This document shows positions 18,674 through 28,125 of a stretch of 42,628 nucleotides of DNA, piece after piece. The stretch is taken from positions 1 to 42,628 of the forward strand of contig JALWUJ010000133.1 in the NCBI GenBank assembly GCA_027080135.1. The letters are read 5' to 3'. The position numbers and the translations under genes are program-made. Position 1 is the first letter of the stretch, and every line of letters begins with the position of its first letter. Below the pieces are notes generated by a model that was given only the letters and a program-made list of their open reading frames with translations, was not told the origin of the DNA and did not search any database. The DNA is from Flavobacteriaceae bacterium (lineage in GTDB: Bacteria; Bacteroidota; Bacteroidia; Flavobacteriales; Flavobacteriaceae).

Positions 18674-19129
18674 CGACCTTGGTTTGTTTATTCCTCTATC
18701 GTACATCACAATACTTCCGGCTACCGAAACATTTAAACTTAATTGAGAATTGAATTTTACTAAAAAATGTGATTTTTCAATCGCAATTTTTGTGAGTCCG
18801 TGGTCTTCGGCTCCTAATAAATAAACACAACGTCTTGGGTGATGAAAAGTTTCTAAATCTTCGGCTTCATCGGTTAGTTCTACTCCAACTATTCGAACTC
18901 CTTTTGGCAAATTATTAAAAAAATCCTCGAAATTATCATAATGAAAATACGGCATGGACTTCACTGCATTATGCGTATCGCAAGCCTGTTTTGCATACCG
19001 ATTGCCGATAGTAAAAATAAAACTCGCTCCTAAATTTTGAGCAGAACGCCATAAAACTCCAAGGTTTTCAGGTGTTTTTCCGTTTTGAATTCCTATACCG
19101 AAGAACTCGTTTTTAAGGTTGTTGTTCAT
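18671..19129 (-). CDS. SPOUT (TrmH/SpoU) RNA methyltransferase
   Basis: 152 residues from the ATG at 19129 (MNNNLKNEFFGIGI); the frame continues three codons upstream to a TTG. The three SpoU motifs are visible: PENLGVLWRSAQNLGA (motif 1, with the conserved Asn and Arg), CVYLLGAEDHGL (motif 2) and LSLNVSVAGSIVMYD (motif 3), which form the SAM-binding trefoil knot. It has no N-terminal RNA-binding extension, so it is a minimal enzyme like TrmL in size. The substrate (tRNA or rRNA) cannot be told from sequence. It lies 19 bp upstream of era, likely in one transcript. Confidence 0.93.
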   Translation of the reverse strand: MNNNLKNEFFGIGIQNGKTPENLGVLWRSAQNLGASFIFTIGNRYAKQACDTHNAVKSMPYFHYDNFEDFFNNLPKGVRIVGVELTDEAEDLETFHHPRRCVYLLGAEDHGLTKIAIEKSHFLVKFNSQLSLNVSVAGSIVMYDRGINKPRS

Positions 19130-19360
19130 AAAAAACAAAAATATAAATAGTTTGTGTTTTTATTCATTTTATAATAAATGATTTGAAAAATTGATAAAAT
19201 ACAATTAAATTTGATTTCTAAATTATCAAGAAGTACTTAAATGTACTACCAACAGAGCAAACACAAGCCACTGTGGTAAAAGGATAAGTCCAAATAAGGA
19301 AAAAATTATTGTGAAACAATCTTTTACTTTTTTGTATTTCTTGCATATAAATTTAACATT

Positions 19361-19660
19361 ATGCAATTTGTTTACAAGTGCCCTTCATCCAATCCAGAAT
19401 TAGATTTTACTGAATTCTTTTTCAATCGTCTTTATTACAAAAGTGCAGAAGAACTTCTAAAAATATATAATGATGAAGTTGCTATTGGCCCTACAAATGA
19501 AATATTTCAATTTATATTATTTTTAGTACTAGACCGATTATTTAGAAAAAAAATTGAAGAAAGTCCAATTGAAAGAGTAGGCAAAAATAGTATTAAAATT
19601 AAAGGAAAAGCAAAATTCCTTAATGGTAAGTTATATTACCAACAACTACAAGTAATTTGA
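19361..19660 (+). CDS. Hypothetical 99-residue protein
   Basis: ATG start, 99 residues, reading MQFVYKCPSSNPELDFTEFF. It has a hydrophobic stretch (IFQFILFLVLDRLF, about 48-61), probably a buried amphipathic helix rather than a true membrane span, then a basic C-terminal half with GKNSIKIKGKAKFLNGK. It has one cysteine and no recognised family. It stands alone between the methyltransferase and the tRNA, on the opposite strand to both, with an AT-rich 220-bp upstream region. It may be a lineage-specific gene. Confidence 0.6.
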   Translation: MQFVYKCPSSNPELDFTEFFFNRLYYKSAEELLKIYNDEVAIGPTNEIFQFILFLVLDRLFRKKIEESPIERVGKNSIKIKGKAKFLNGKLYYQQLQVI

Positions 19661-19762
19661 TAACCTTCAAAACTTTTAACTATTAAATTATCAGTTATTT
19701 TGAAAAATATTTTAATAAAAATCTGAGTATTCAAAAGAATATTTTCTTTAAAAAAGAAACTA

Positions 19763-19789
19763 TCCCAATCCCTAAGCTTCGGGACGGGA
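19763..19789. repeat. Double TCCC/GGGA palindrome
   Basis: TCCC-AA-TCCC-TAAGCTTC-GGGA-C-GGGA folds into a hairpin with two TCCC/GGGA pairings. It lies just beyond the tRNA terminator. It resembles dispersed extragenic palindromes; there is no T-run, so it is not a terminator. Confidence 0.4.
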
Positions 19790-19811
19790 GAATCTGTAAC
19801 TCTTATAAACC

Positions 19812-19841
19812 AAAAAAAACTCCACCATTTCTGATGAAGTT
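19812..19841 (-). terminator. Rho-independent terminator for the initiator tRNA
   Basis: On the minus strand AACTTCATC pairs with GGTGGAGTT (with two G-U pairs) and is followed directly by a run of T. It is 11 bp past the tRNA 3' end. Confidence 0.65.
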
Positions 19842-19851
19842 TCTTGCTTAG

Positions 19852-19924
<73 letters not shown>

Positions 19925-20015
19925 ATATATTTTTTAGTAACAATGTTACTCTTAATTTCAATTTTCTAAACAAGTTTGTTTTGGGTAGGTACCCTGTCCC
20001 TTACTTGTTACGGAA

Positions 20016-20037
20016 TACTGCTTTATCCCGCGATATA
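20016..20037 (-). repeat. Truncated copy of the initiator tRNA 5' end
   Basis: 22 bases match 19908-19929 at 21 of 22 positions, with the copies 108 bp apart. The copy covers the tRNA 5' acceptor strand, the D-stem start and five bases of 5' flank; the rest of the tRNA is not recognisable. It lies between the tRNA promoter and the intact tRNA, so it should be transcribed as part of the precursor leader. Confidence 0.85.
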
Positions 20038-20043
20038 GGACTG

Positions 20044-20073
20044 CAAATATACAATGCTTTTTGAAGTTGACAA
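20044..20073 (-). promoter_or_regulatory. Promoter of the initiator tRNA (TTG-N19-TATATTTG)
   Basis: The minus strand has TTG (20071-20073), a 19-base spacer, and TATATTTG (20044-20051), a full match to the Bacteroidota consensus with optimal spacing. It lies just upstream of the truncated tRNA copy, at about the distance expected for an intact tRNA there. Confidence 0.75.
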
Positions 20074-20142
20074 GTATTATTTATCAATAATTTTATATCT
20101 TCACATTACTTTTAAACCAACTATTATTTGCAACTATTTACT

Positions 20143-21759
20143 ATGAGTAAACGAAAACGCATTGTATTAATAATCACAGGAATACTTTTAATCGTTATAA
20201 TTATTATTAGTTTTTTTATCAATTCGATAGTTGAAAATAAAATTGAAGCACTAATAAAAGACAAAATTCCTCCGTATATAGAAAATAGTTACAAAAATAT
20301 TTCTGTAAATATTTTAGCCGGTTCGATTACAATTAAAAACCCTTCAATAGCAATAAAACTTTTAGACAGTTCTTTGGTTCAATCAAAAATAACTATGGAA
20401 TCCTTTAAAATAAAAGAGGTGAGTTTATGGGATTACCTAATGAATAACAAAATAACTATTGGAAAAATAAACTTTAACTCATTACAGATAACACATTACA
20501 AAGACCGTAAAAATAAAGTTATAGACAGCATTTCTTCAAAAAAGCAGTCCAAATTATCTAAACCTATTTTTATTGATCAAATTAATTTTGAAAACACTTC
20601 TTTGGTAATTATCGATCAAAGCAAAGATTCCATTTTAGCTAATTTGAAAAATACTTCTTTACATTTAAAAGATGTTTTTTTAGATGAAGAAACCTTATCC
20701 AAAAAAGTTCCATTTGTTTTTGAAAGTATTTCGATTACATCGGATTCTATTTTCTATAAAGTAGGAAATTATGAGAACTTAAAAGTGGCTCATTTAGAAA
20801 TTGTAGAACAAAATATTTCATTACAAGGAATAGAGTTTAAAACAAAATACACAAAATCGGAACTGTCAAAAATTATTAAAACCGAAAGAGATCATTTAAA
20901 TATCGAAGTGGATGAATTGGTCGTCAACAATCTAAAAGTAGATGGTATTGAATCTGACTCTCTTCAAATTAAAACTAATTTAATTTCTGTAACAAATGCT
21001 GACGCCAAATTTTATAGAAATAAATTAATCGCAGACAACTTATCAATAAAGCCCTTGTACAGTAAATCCATTCGGGAATTGCCATTCAAATTAACAGTAG
21101 ATTCTATTTCAGTTATAAATAGTAACGTTGTTTATTCGGAAAAAGCGAAGGCTGAAAACCCAGAAGGAGTTTTGAAAATAAGTAAAATTAATGCTGGAAT
21201 TACTAATATTAGTAACACTTATCAATCTCCAGAGCGGACTAAAATAAAAGTCGATGCCATTTTTATGAAAAACACACCTATTAAGGTAAATTGGAGTTTC
21301 GACGTTAACAAAACAAATGATGTTTTTAGGTTTATTGGACATGCAGGAAAATTGAACGCATCTGATATGAACCCTTATTTAACACCACTTTTTAATGTGA
21401 AATTAGAAGGTGATATTTTTGAATCTAATTTTACAATTGTAGGTGATTTTAACCAGTCCGAAATTAATTTAAGTCAGAATTATTCCGATATCAATTTAAT
21501 TTTTTTAAACAAGAAGAAAACAAAGAACAAATTTCTTTCCTCTATTGCAAATACATTTATACATAAAGATAGTGAAAATGATGAAAAGCAAATATTTCAC
21601 AATGTAACAACTCAAGCAATTCGTGACAAAACAAAGTCTTTTTTTAATTACTTATCAAAAAATTTAATTGCAGGTCTTTATGTTAATTTTACTCATAAAA
21701 ACAATACAGTGACTAAAGAAAAAAAGAAACACAAAAAAAAGAATAATAAAAAGAATTAA
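20143..21759 (+). CDS. AsmA-like membrane-anchored protein
   Basis: 538 residues from ATG at 20143 (MSKRKRIVLIITG); an in-frame TTG five codons upstream is less likely. An N-terminal basic tail and one membrane helix (about 6-27) are followed by a long region of repeated beta-strands: phrases such as ISVNILAGSITIKNPSI, KITIGKINFNSLQI and LTVDSISVINSNVVYSEKA are typical of AsmA/DUF748 proteins that extend into the periplasm and are linked to lipid transport. The C-terminus is very basic (KEKKKHKKKNNKKN). Family assignment rests on fold style, not a specific motif. It converges with the ABC-F gene, their stop codons overlapping by four bases. Confidence 0.75.
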   Translation: MSKRKRIVLIITGILLIVIIIISFFINSIVENKIEALIKDKIPPYIENSYKNISVNILAGSITIKNPSIAIKLLDSSLVQSKITMESFKIKEVSLWDYLMNNKITIGKINFNSLQITHYKDRKNKVIDSISSKKQSKLSKPIFIDQINFENTSLVIIDQSKDSILANLKNTSLHLKDVFLDEETLSKKVPFVFESISITSDSIFYKVGNYENLKVAHLEIVEQNISLQGIEFKTKYTKSELSKIIKTERDHLNIEVDELVVNNLKVDGIESDSLQIKTNLISVTNADAKFYRNKLIADNLSIKPLYSKSIRELPFKLTVDSISVINSNVVYSEKAKAENPEGVLKISKINAGITNISNTYQSPERTKIKVDAIFMKNTPIKVNWSFDVNKTNDVFRFIGHAGKLNASDMNPYLTPLFNVKLEGDIFESNFTIVGDFNQSEINLSQNYSDINLIFLNKKKTKNKFLSSIANTFIHKDSENDEKQIFHNVTTQAIRDKTKSFFNYLSKNLIAGLYVNFTHKNNTVTKEKKKHKKKNNKKN

Positions 21760-23672
21760 TTTAAACTTTCTATCTCCTCGGTTATTAACTCCCAAGACTC
21801 CATAAATTTCTCCAACTCTTTTTTCTTTTTTTGATAGTTTTCAAAGAAGTTGGGCTTTGAAATAGTTTCGTCGTAATTTACAGATAGTTCAAAATCTATT
21901 TCTTTAATTTCCTTTTCTAATTTGGTAATCGAAGCTTCCGTTTTACTTAATTTATTATTCAAAGATTTTAACTTTTTTTGATTTTGATATGTTTCTTTAT
22001 TTGAAGTCTTCACTTCTTTTACTTCTGAAACAGTTTTAGTTCGCTTTTCAGCTTCTCGCAAGTTTTGGATGTTCCTTTGCTCTAAATAATAATCAATATC
22101 TCCTAAATATTCTTTAATGTGATGATCTTTAAATTCGTAAACTTTCGTTGTTAATCCTTGTAAAAAATCACGATCGTGAGAAACCAAAAGCAAGGTTCCT
22201 TCATATTTAATCAACGCTTCTTTTAAAACATTTTTAGATTTAATATCTAAGTGATTGGTGGGTTCATCCATCACCAACACATTAAAAGGTTGCAGTAGTA
22301 ATTTTGCCAATGCCAATCGGTTTCGTTCGCCACCAGAAAGTACTCGTACATATTTATCTACATCGTCGCCTCTAAATAAAAAGGCTCCTAAAATATCACG
22401 GACTTTAATTCTATTTTTTTCGTTGGCAGCATCGATCATTGTATCCAGAACGGTTTTAGAACCATCTAAATAATCGGCTTGGTTTTGAGCAAAATAACCT
22501 ATCTGAACATTGTGTCCCAAATTTAATTTTCCGTTAAACGGAATGTCTCCCACAATACATTTTGCCAAAGTAGATTTTCCTTGTCCATTCTGACCTACAA
22601 AAGCAATTTTGCTATTTCGTTCTAACAACAGATTTACGTTGTGAAGTACTTTTTTATCATCGTAGTTTTTTGAAACATTTTCAGCTTCAATCACCACTTT
22701 TCCTGGCATTATTGAAACTGGAAAATGAAGCGACATTACACTATTATCATCTTCATCTACTTCTATCCTATCAATCTTATCTAGTTTTTTAATTAGCGAT
22801 TGTGCCATTGTAGCTTTGGTAGCTTTGGCTCTAAACTTTTCGATTAGTTTTTCGGTATGCTCTATTTGTTTTTGTTGATTTTTCTGTGTTGCTAATTGTT
22901 GCTCTCGCAATTCTTTCCGAAGTACTAAATATTGAGTATAAGGTTTATTGTAATCGTAAATTCTTCCGAGGGAAATTTCGATAGTTCTATTGGTAATATT
23001 ATCTAAAAACATTCTATCGTGAGATACAATAACAATGGCTCCAGAGTAATTTTTCAGGAATTCTTCCAACCATAAAATAGATTCGATATCTAAGTGGTTG
23101 GTAGGCTCATCAAGAAGTAAAATGTCGTTGTTTTGAAGCAGTAATTTTGCCAATTCAATTCGCATACGCCAACCTCCAGAAAAAGTATCTGTTGGCATAT
23201 TAAAATCTTCTTGCTGAAAACCTAAACCTTGTAATACACGCTCGGTATCACCTTGATAATTATAACCTCCATGAATTTCGTATTGATGCTGAATTTCATT
23301 TACATCCACCATTAATTGATGGTAGCTATCACTTTCATAGTCGGTACGTTCGGCTAATTGATGATTGATTTCTTCTAACTGATTTTCCAGTTTTTTTATT
23401 AAAGTGAAAGCTTCATAGGCTTCTTCAAGTACTGTTCTTCCTTTTACAAAATCGATATCTTGCTTTAAAAAACCAATAGATACTTCTTTATCTGAAGCAA
23501 TTTGGCCTCCATCGTATTCTTGTTCTCCAGACAATATTTTTAATAAGGTAGATTTTCCTGCACCATTTTTACCAACCAATCCAACTCTGTCGCCAGAACG
23601 TAATTGAAAAGTAATTCCTGAAAACAAATCTTCTCCTTGAAAAGAAACCGTAAGATTGTGAATATTGAGCAT
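21756..23672 (-). CDS. ABC-F ATPase
   Basis: 638 residues with two ABC domains on one chain and no membrane segment. Domain 1 has Walker A GKNGAGKST (34-42), signature FSGGWRMR and Walker B LLLDEPTNHLD; domain 2 has GQNGQGKST, LSGGERNR and LVMDEPTNHLD. Both catalytic glutamates are present. The inter-domain linker (EHTEKLIEKFRAKATKATMAQ) and a C-terminal coiled coil (about 560-638) match ABC-F translation factors, which act at the ribosomal E site. Whether it is a housekeeping factor or gives antibiotic protection cannot be decided; its core-genome setting suggests housekeeping. Confidence 0.95.
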   Translation of the reverse strand: MLNIHNLTVSFQGEDLFSGITFQLRSGDRVGLVGKNGAGKSTLLKILSGEQEYDGGQIASDKEVSIGFLKQDIDFVKGRTVLEEAYEAFTLIKKLENQLEEINHQLAERTDYESDSYHQLMVDVNEIQHQYEIHGGYNYQGDTERVLQGLGFQQEDFNMPTDTFSGGWRMRIELAKLLLQNNDILLLDEPTNHLDIESILWLEEFLKNYSGAIVIVSHDRMFLDNITNRTIEISLGRIYDYNKPYTQYLVLRKELREQQLATQKNQQKQIEHTEKLIEKFRAKATKATMAQSLIKKLDKIDRIEVDEDDNSVMSLHFPVSIMPGKVVIEAENVSKNYDDKKVLHNVNLLLERNSKIAFVGQNGQGKSTLAKCIVGDIPFNGKLNLGHNVQIGYFAQNQADYLDGSKTVLDTMIDAANEKNRIKVRDILGAFLFRGDDVDKYVRVLSGGERNRLALAKLLLQPFNVLVMDEPTNHLDIKSKNVLKEALIKYEGTLLLVSHDRDFLQGLTTKVYEFKDHHIKEYLGDIDYYLEQRNIQNLREAEKRTKTVSEVKEVKTSNKETYQNQKKLKSLNNKLSKTEASITKLEKEIKEIDFELSVNYDETISKPNFFENYQKKKKELEKFMESWELITEEIESLN

Positions 23673-23734
23673 TTAGATTTTACTTAAAATAATAATTTGC
23701 AAAGATGCTCATTTTTTTTGTTACAAATTAGCCT

Positions 23735-24802
23735 TTACCATTTGTAATGTCTTTTTATATTTATTTCTTTTGGAAGTTTTTTTCCATATTCAATAAAATT
23801 GTAAAGTTGAATAGATAATGAAGGTGCCGATGTTATTCCTCTTGTCCCCAAACCATTAAAAAAAACTATATGGTTACTTTTGTTTAAAGTTCCTAAAAAC
23901 GGTCTTCTATCTCTTGTTGTGGGTCTAATACCTGCTACTTGATCGACTACCTCAAAAGGACAGGTTAGTATTTTGGTAAGCTTTGAAATTAATTCGGTTT
24001 TTGCAGAATGAGTTGTTGTTATGGTATCGTCTTCGCGGTCGTAAGTAGCTCCTACTTTGTACAAATCGTTGCCTAACGGAATGATAAAAAGTGAGGTTTT
24101 TAGCATCGCATCCAATTTTAAATCTGGTGCTTTAATGATAATGTATTCTCCTTTATTTTTTATAATGAGTTGCTCTTGATGATCCTTAATATTTTGTGGA
24201 AAATAAGGATTGTCTTTTGCTGAATAGCCTTCAGAAAATACAATCTTTTTTGCCATTATATCTTTATAAAAAATTGTGTTTTCCTCTTCATTTAATTTTT
24301 CATATTCAAATTTTTCATTTCTGAATTGATTTGATTTCTGAAGGTATTCTTTATACAACTGAATTAATTGAATTGGATTAACGCGACCCGTACTTTTAAC
24401 CTTTCCGAAGCCAAAAGGAGCATTGATTGAGGCTTGATTGTTTTTTATAATTTTAGGGACAAGAAATTCGGTTAGTTCTACTTTATCGCTAGCAACCATC
24501 CAATTATTTTGTTCTTCGTTACTTTTAAAAATACGAAGCATTGGCATTTCTTCAAATAAAGAAACACCTAGTTTTTGAGAAAGTTTTTTATAAAACTGAA
24601 TGGAAGACTCCACATGTTCTTTTGCATTCCAAACGGGAGTAAACCGTTTAAGAACTACTGGATTGATAACTCCTGCAGAAACAAGGGTCGAAGTATATTT
24701 ACCAGAATCAAAAACTACAAAACTTTTATTGTTTTTTTTGAGTTGTTCGCAAAAGGTAAGTCCTGCAATTCCTAAACCAACAACTATATAATCTCTTTTC
24801 AT
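23735..24802 (-). CDS. FAD-dependent oxidoreductase (DAO family)
   Basis: 355 residues. The N-terminus has the dinucleotide-binding motif GLGIAG (9-14) in a beta-alpha-beta fold, with the acidic end of strand 2 at VFDSG. The C-terminal FAD-contact region reads AGIRPTTRDRRPFLG and later NGLGTRGITSAP, as in D-amino-acid oxidase/glycine oxidase relatives. No signal peptide is present, so it is likely cytoplasmic. The substrate is not deducible. It lies downstream of gldN on the same strand but a terminator separates them, so it is not part of the gliding operon. Confidence 0.9.
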   Translation of the reverse strand: MKRDYIVVGLGIAGLTFCEQLKKNNKSFVVFDSGKYTSTLVSAGVINPVVLKRFTPVWNAKEHVESSIQFYKKLSQKLGVSLFEEMPMLRIFKSNEEQNNWMVASDKVELTEFLVPKIIKNNQASINAPFGFGKVKSTGRVNPIQLIQLYKEYLQKSNQFRNEKFEYEKLNEEENTIFYKDIMAKKIVFSEGYSAKDNPYFPQNIKDHQEQLIIKNKGEYIIIKAPDLKLDAMLKTSLFIIPLGNDLYKVGATYDREDDTITTTHSAKTELISKLTKILTCPFEVVDQVAGIRPTTRDRRPFLGTLNKSNHIVFFNGLGTRGITSAPSLSIQLYNFIEYGKKLPKEINIKRHYKW

Positions 24803-24820
24803 TTGATAAAGATAATTTTA

Positions 24821-24856
24821 AAAAACAAAAAACCCTGAAACTTTAGCTTCAGGGTT
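24821..24856 (-). terminator. Rho-independent terminator of the gldKLMN operon
   Basis: Perfect 9-bp stem AACCCTGAA/TTCAGGGTT (24831-24839 with 24848-24856) with an 8-base loop, followed on the minus strand by TTTTTTG. It is 22 bp past the gldN stop codon. Confidence 0.8.
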
Positions 24857-24878
24857 ATTAAATAATTGTTTTATGAAT

Positions 24879-25781
24879 TTAATAATTCCACATATCTATT
24901 TCAATATTTCTGATTTGTTCTTTAATTCTATCAGATTCTAATAGTTGCATTAAAGCGTTATCATTAATATATTCTTTTATTTCTCTATCGCCTAAATCGT
25001 TATCTTCTTTATAGATAACTGCACTAAACCTTCTAGAATTTAACAAATGATCAAAAGAAATGGGTCTTGAAGTATTTTTTCTGTTAAAGGCTTTTGCTTT
25101 GTGCAGCACTTCTCTAGTAGAAGGGAACCAAATCCAAAACAATTCAACTTTGCTATCCATATTTTCATCTGGAAAAGCTTTTGAACGTGCTTCATTAGCA
25201 ACAGGAGCAAGACCTAACAAACGATATTTTAAATCTCCAGAGCGTTTATCTAAGAACCAATATCCTCTTATACGCCATTCTTCTACATCACCAGCATCCA
25301 AAGTAAATTCACGTATATATTCGTCATCTACAATACCCTCTGCATTAAATTGTTCGATACCAGCATCGGTAGTATCTTTATAAACTAAAGATGCTTCTAT
25401 ATCTTTAAGGGTACGCTTTTCAGTAAAATAAGAATCCACATAAACGTGTTCGATATTTCCATTTTTAATATTTTTTACTAAAACATCGTATAACGAACGT
25501 CTTTCTGCACCAATGTTATTAGTATCAATAGGGTAATATAATGGAAAATTTACTCTTTCGTCTAAATCAATAATTTCCCAAGTAGACTTAGACCAAAGTA
25601 CATCACGATCGTCAATATAACCATATGGTAATGGTCCATCGTTATCGTAAGCTAATTGATCTTCGGTTTTTACGCCGATCTCTTCTGGTGTTTTGGCATT
25701 TAAGACATTTAGTTGAGCGTGTAAGCTAACAGATGTCATAAAAAGACCAATACTTACTAATAAAACATTTCTAAAATTCAT
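24879..25781 (-). CDS. gldN: Gliding motility / T9SS protein GldN
   Basis: 300 residues with a signal peptide ending LHAQ. GldN is a periplasmic T9SS core component that joins the GldK lipoprotein ring under the outer membrane. Recognisable parts are DDRDVLWSKSTWEIIDLDERVNFPLYYP near the start (read as separate blocks), RIRGYWFLDKRSGDLKYRLLG and VELFWIWFPSTREVLHKA. It follows gldM by 14 bp and is last in gldKLMN. It is complete, and the organism should have a functional T9SS. Confidence 0.97.
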   Translation of the reverse strand: MNFRNVLLVSIGLFMTSVSLHAQLNVLNAKTPEEIGVKTEDQLAYDNDGPLPYGYIDDRDVLWSKSTWEIIDLDERVNFPLYYPIDTNNIGAERRSLYDVLVKNIKNGNIEHVYVDSYFTEKRTLKDIEASLVYKDTTDAGIEQFNAEGIVDDEYIREFTLDAGDVEEWRIRGYWFLDKRSGDLKYRLLGLAPVANEARSKAFPDENMDSKVELFWIWFPSTREVLHKAKAFNRKNTSRPISFDHLLNSRRFSAVIYKEDNDLGDREIKEYINDNALMQLLESDRIKEQIRNIEIDMWNY

Positions 25782-25795
25782 AAAAATTTAATTTT

Positions 25796-27373
25796 TTAAT
25801 TTGTTAATTCAACGAATACAGGAGAAATTTTCTTTAACTTGTAGGTTGAATTATTTGTAAGCTTTGCATTAATATCAAAGATTTGAACAGTTTCTCCTCT
25901 TTTTGCTTTTCTTAATGCTCCTTTTGCTTGAGCGTTTAATTTGTTACCACTAACCTTTATGGTTGGTTGTCCTGAAACTTTAAAGCTAAATCCTGTAACT
26001 TTAATATTTAAATCAAAATCAAAGTCAAATAATTTTGCACCAACAGATGATTTTTCAAGACCTTGACGTTGCATACGAACAGGTCCGCTTCCTCCATCTT
26101 CTCCACGGATTGTACCTGTTGGACGAGGAATATCTTTTATTCTAAAGGTTTGTTTAGAGCTAACGCTTTGTCCGTCTGGTAAAGTACCACTAGCTGTAAT
26201 AACTACTTCTCTTCCAGAACCTGGTTTCATAATATATTTTTTTCCAGATTTTTTTAATCCTGTTGCTCTTGCATTTACTTTATTATCAGGAATTCCAGGA
26301 ATTGAAATAATCATTGGGTTTTCTACACCTCTATATACTACATTCATTTTTTCTGCAGCAATTACGGCAGCATTAGGCTTAGAAATAGTAGCAAAACTTC
26401 TATTTACAGGAACCTCATTTTCTTCACCATCTTGAATAAAAACTAGTTTTCCTTCTAAAGTGTGATCTCCAGGGTTACCTGCACTTACATTCAGTTTTAC
26501 TCTACCACCTTCAAAAGTATAATCTTTTCCTTCTTCAAGTTTTCTACCATCTAAAGTAAGTTCAGCTCTACTAGGTTTTGTTTTATCATCTACACGACCT
26601 AAAACAATTGCACCATCAAATTTTTCACCAGCATAATAAGCAGATTTAGGAGTTTCTAATAAGGTTGAATAATTAGATGTATTTACTACAAGTGATGCTG
26701 CTTGTTCTCCTTGTAACATTCTAGACAAAACTTCATTTTGTATAGTTTTAATGTTATTTTGAATTTGTGTTAACTTGGTTTTAGATGCTATCATAGGAAA
26801 GCCTTCAAAGTGAAATTTAATAGCATCAACTTTTACATTTTTCCCTCTTGGAGATTCCTTTTTTAAACCAAATTGATCTTCTACCATATTGGTAATTTCA
26901 GGATATTTATCTCCTATTACGGATAACATTCCGTCTTTATAGGCCAACATTTTAGATTTAAATTCTTCTCCATCCTTTGAAAGTTTATCACCTCTAAAAA
27001 ATTTAGTATCTAAATAATCTGGCTTATCTTGGATTTCATAATTATCTTGATCATCTTTTGGCACAGTTGCCATCATGCCAGTTTTTATGTTTTCAATATA
27101 ATCATCTAATTCGTTAGATAAACTATTTATTGTTTGAGCTTTAGTATTTAAGTCTGAATATTTTTCAGGTGATTCAGATGCCTTTACAGCAAGACTTGCC
27201 ATAAATGCCTCATTTCTTTTGTCTGTTGAAATATTTGCTTCAGTTATTTTCTTTTCTAATAAACCAAAAGCCGATAATACTTCTTTTGACATATTTAGTG
27301 CTAGCATCGCGATGAAAACCAGATACATTAGGTTAATCATCTTTTGTCTTGGGGATAGTTTTCCTCCTGCCAT
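25796..27373 (-). CDS. gldM: Gliding motility / T9SS motor protein GldM
   Basis: 525 residues. A short cytoplasmic N-terminus (MAGGKLSPRQKMINLMYLVF) leads into the single membrane helix, which is the part that sits inside the GldL pentamer. The rest is the long periplasmic shaft of four domains, with breaks near GEQAASLVVNTSNYSTLLETP and VYRGVENPMIISIPG, that reaches the GldKN ring. GldLM is the proton-driven rotary motor of the T9SS and gliding. Length and order match the F. johnsoniae locus. Confidence 0.97.
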   Translation of the reverse strand: MAGGKLSPRQKMINLMYLVFIAMLALNMSKEVLSAFGLLEKKITEANISTDKRNEAFMASLAVKASESPEKYSDLNTKAQTINSLSNELDDYIENIKTGMMATVPKDDQDNYEIQDKPDYLDTKFFRGDKLSKDGEEFKSKMLAYKDGMLSVIGDKYPEITNMVEDQFGLKKESPRGKNVKVDAIKFHFEGFPMIASKTKLTQIQNNIKTIQNEVLSRMLQGEQAASLVVNTSNYSTLLETPKSAYYAGEKFDGAIVLGRVDDKTKPSRAELTLDGRKLEEGKDYTFEGGRVKLNVSAGNPGDHTLEGKLVFIQDGEENEVPVNRSFATISKPNAAVIAAEKMNVVYRGVENPMIISIPGIPDNKVNARATGLKKSGKKYIMKPGSGREVVITASGTLPDGQSVSSKQTFRIKDIPRPTGTIRGEDGGSGPVRMQRQGLEKSSVGAKLFDFDFDLNIKVTGFSFKVSGQPTIKVSGNKLNAQAKGALRKAKRGETVQIFDINAKLTNNSTYKLKKISPVFVELTN

Positions 27374-27421
27374 TTTTATTTCTTTTTAAGAATTAATAAT
27401 TAATTACAGTTAAAAACTATT

Positions 27422-28069
27422 TTAGTTTTTACCACCCATTGCAGTTAACATTCCGCCATAAACTCCATTTAATGAAGAAAGGTTACTTGCTAAATGCTCC
27501 ATTTGTTGTTTTAATTGTTCAGCATTTTCAACTACTTGAGAATTTACTTCTGCTTGACGGCTAGTAGATTCTACTTGAACTTTATATAAGTTGTTTAAAG
27601 ATTCCATTTGAGCTGCAGCCAATGCCATTTCTTCACTATATTTTTTAGTTGAATTCATCGCTTCTGCAGTTGGCGCCATACTTTTTGTTGCTCCTTCAAA
27701 AGACTTAATACTTTCAGTAAGACTTCCCATTAATTCAGAGTCGATACGTGCATCTTTAAGCATCTCATCTAATTTTTTTGATAGTAATCCTTGTGCATCT
27801 TGAGGTTCCTCTTTCTTTTTATCTTTCCCCATACCTCCAGCAAGTTCTGGATAAACCAATGACCAATCTAAATCGTCATCTACAGGTTCAAAAGCTGAAA
27901 TCGCGAAAATAACTGCTTCTGTAATAAGACCAATTGCCAATAAAATACCTCCGTTTAAGGGACCTAACTCCCAATGAAGAATTTTAAAAAGTGCTCCAAT
28001 AATTACTACTGATGCTCCAAGACCATAAGCCATGTTAAATAATTTCTTTGTTGATTTTGATTGTGCCAT
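27422..28069 (-). CDS. gldL: Gliding motility / T9SS motor protein GldL
   Basis: 215 residues with two membrane helices (about 14-30 and 38-60) and a long cytoplasmic coiled-coil tail rich in Glu, Met and Ala. Polar residues within the membrane, Lys29 and Glu51, with Tyr15 and His32, match with an offset of two the buried residues reported as important for proton coupling in F. johnsoniae GldL. It forms the stator around the GldM helices. It lies 48 bp before gldM in the operon. Confidence 0.97.
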   Translation of the reverse strand: MAQSKSTKKLFNMAYGLGASVVIIGALFKILHWELGPLNGGILLAIGLITEAVIFAISAFEPVDDDLDWSLVYPELAGGMGKDKKKEEPQDAQGLLSKKLDEMLKDARIDSELMGSLTESIKSFEGATKSMAPTAEAMNSTKKYSEEMALAAAQMESLNNLYKVQVESTSRQAEVNSQVVENAEQLKQQMEHLASNLSSLNGVYGGMLTAMGGKN

Positions 28070-28125
28070 AACGTTTGTTTTTATAAGTTAAGTTAAGTTT
28101 TTATTTGTAAAATTGTTTAGTTTAA

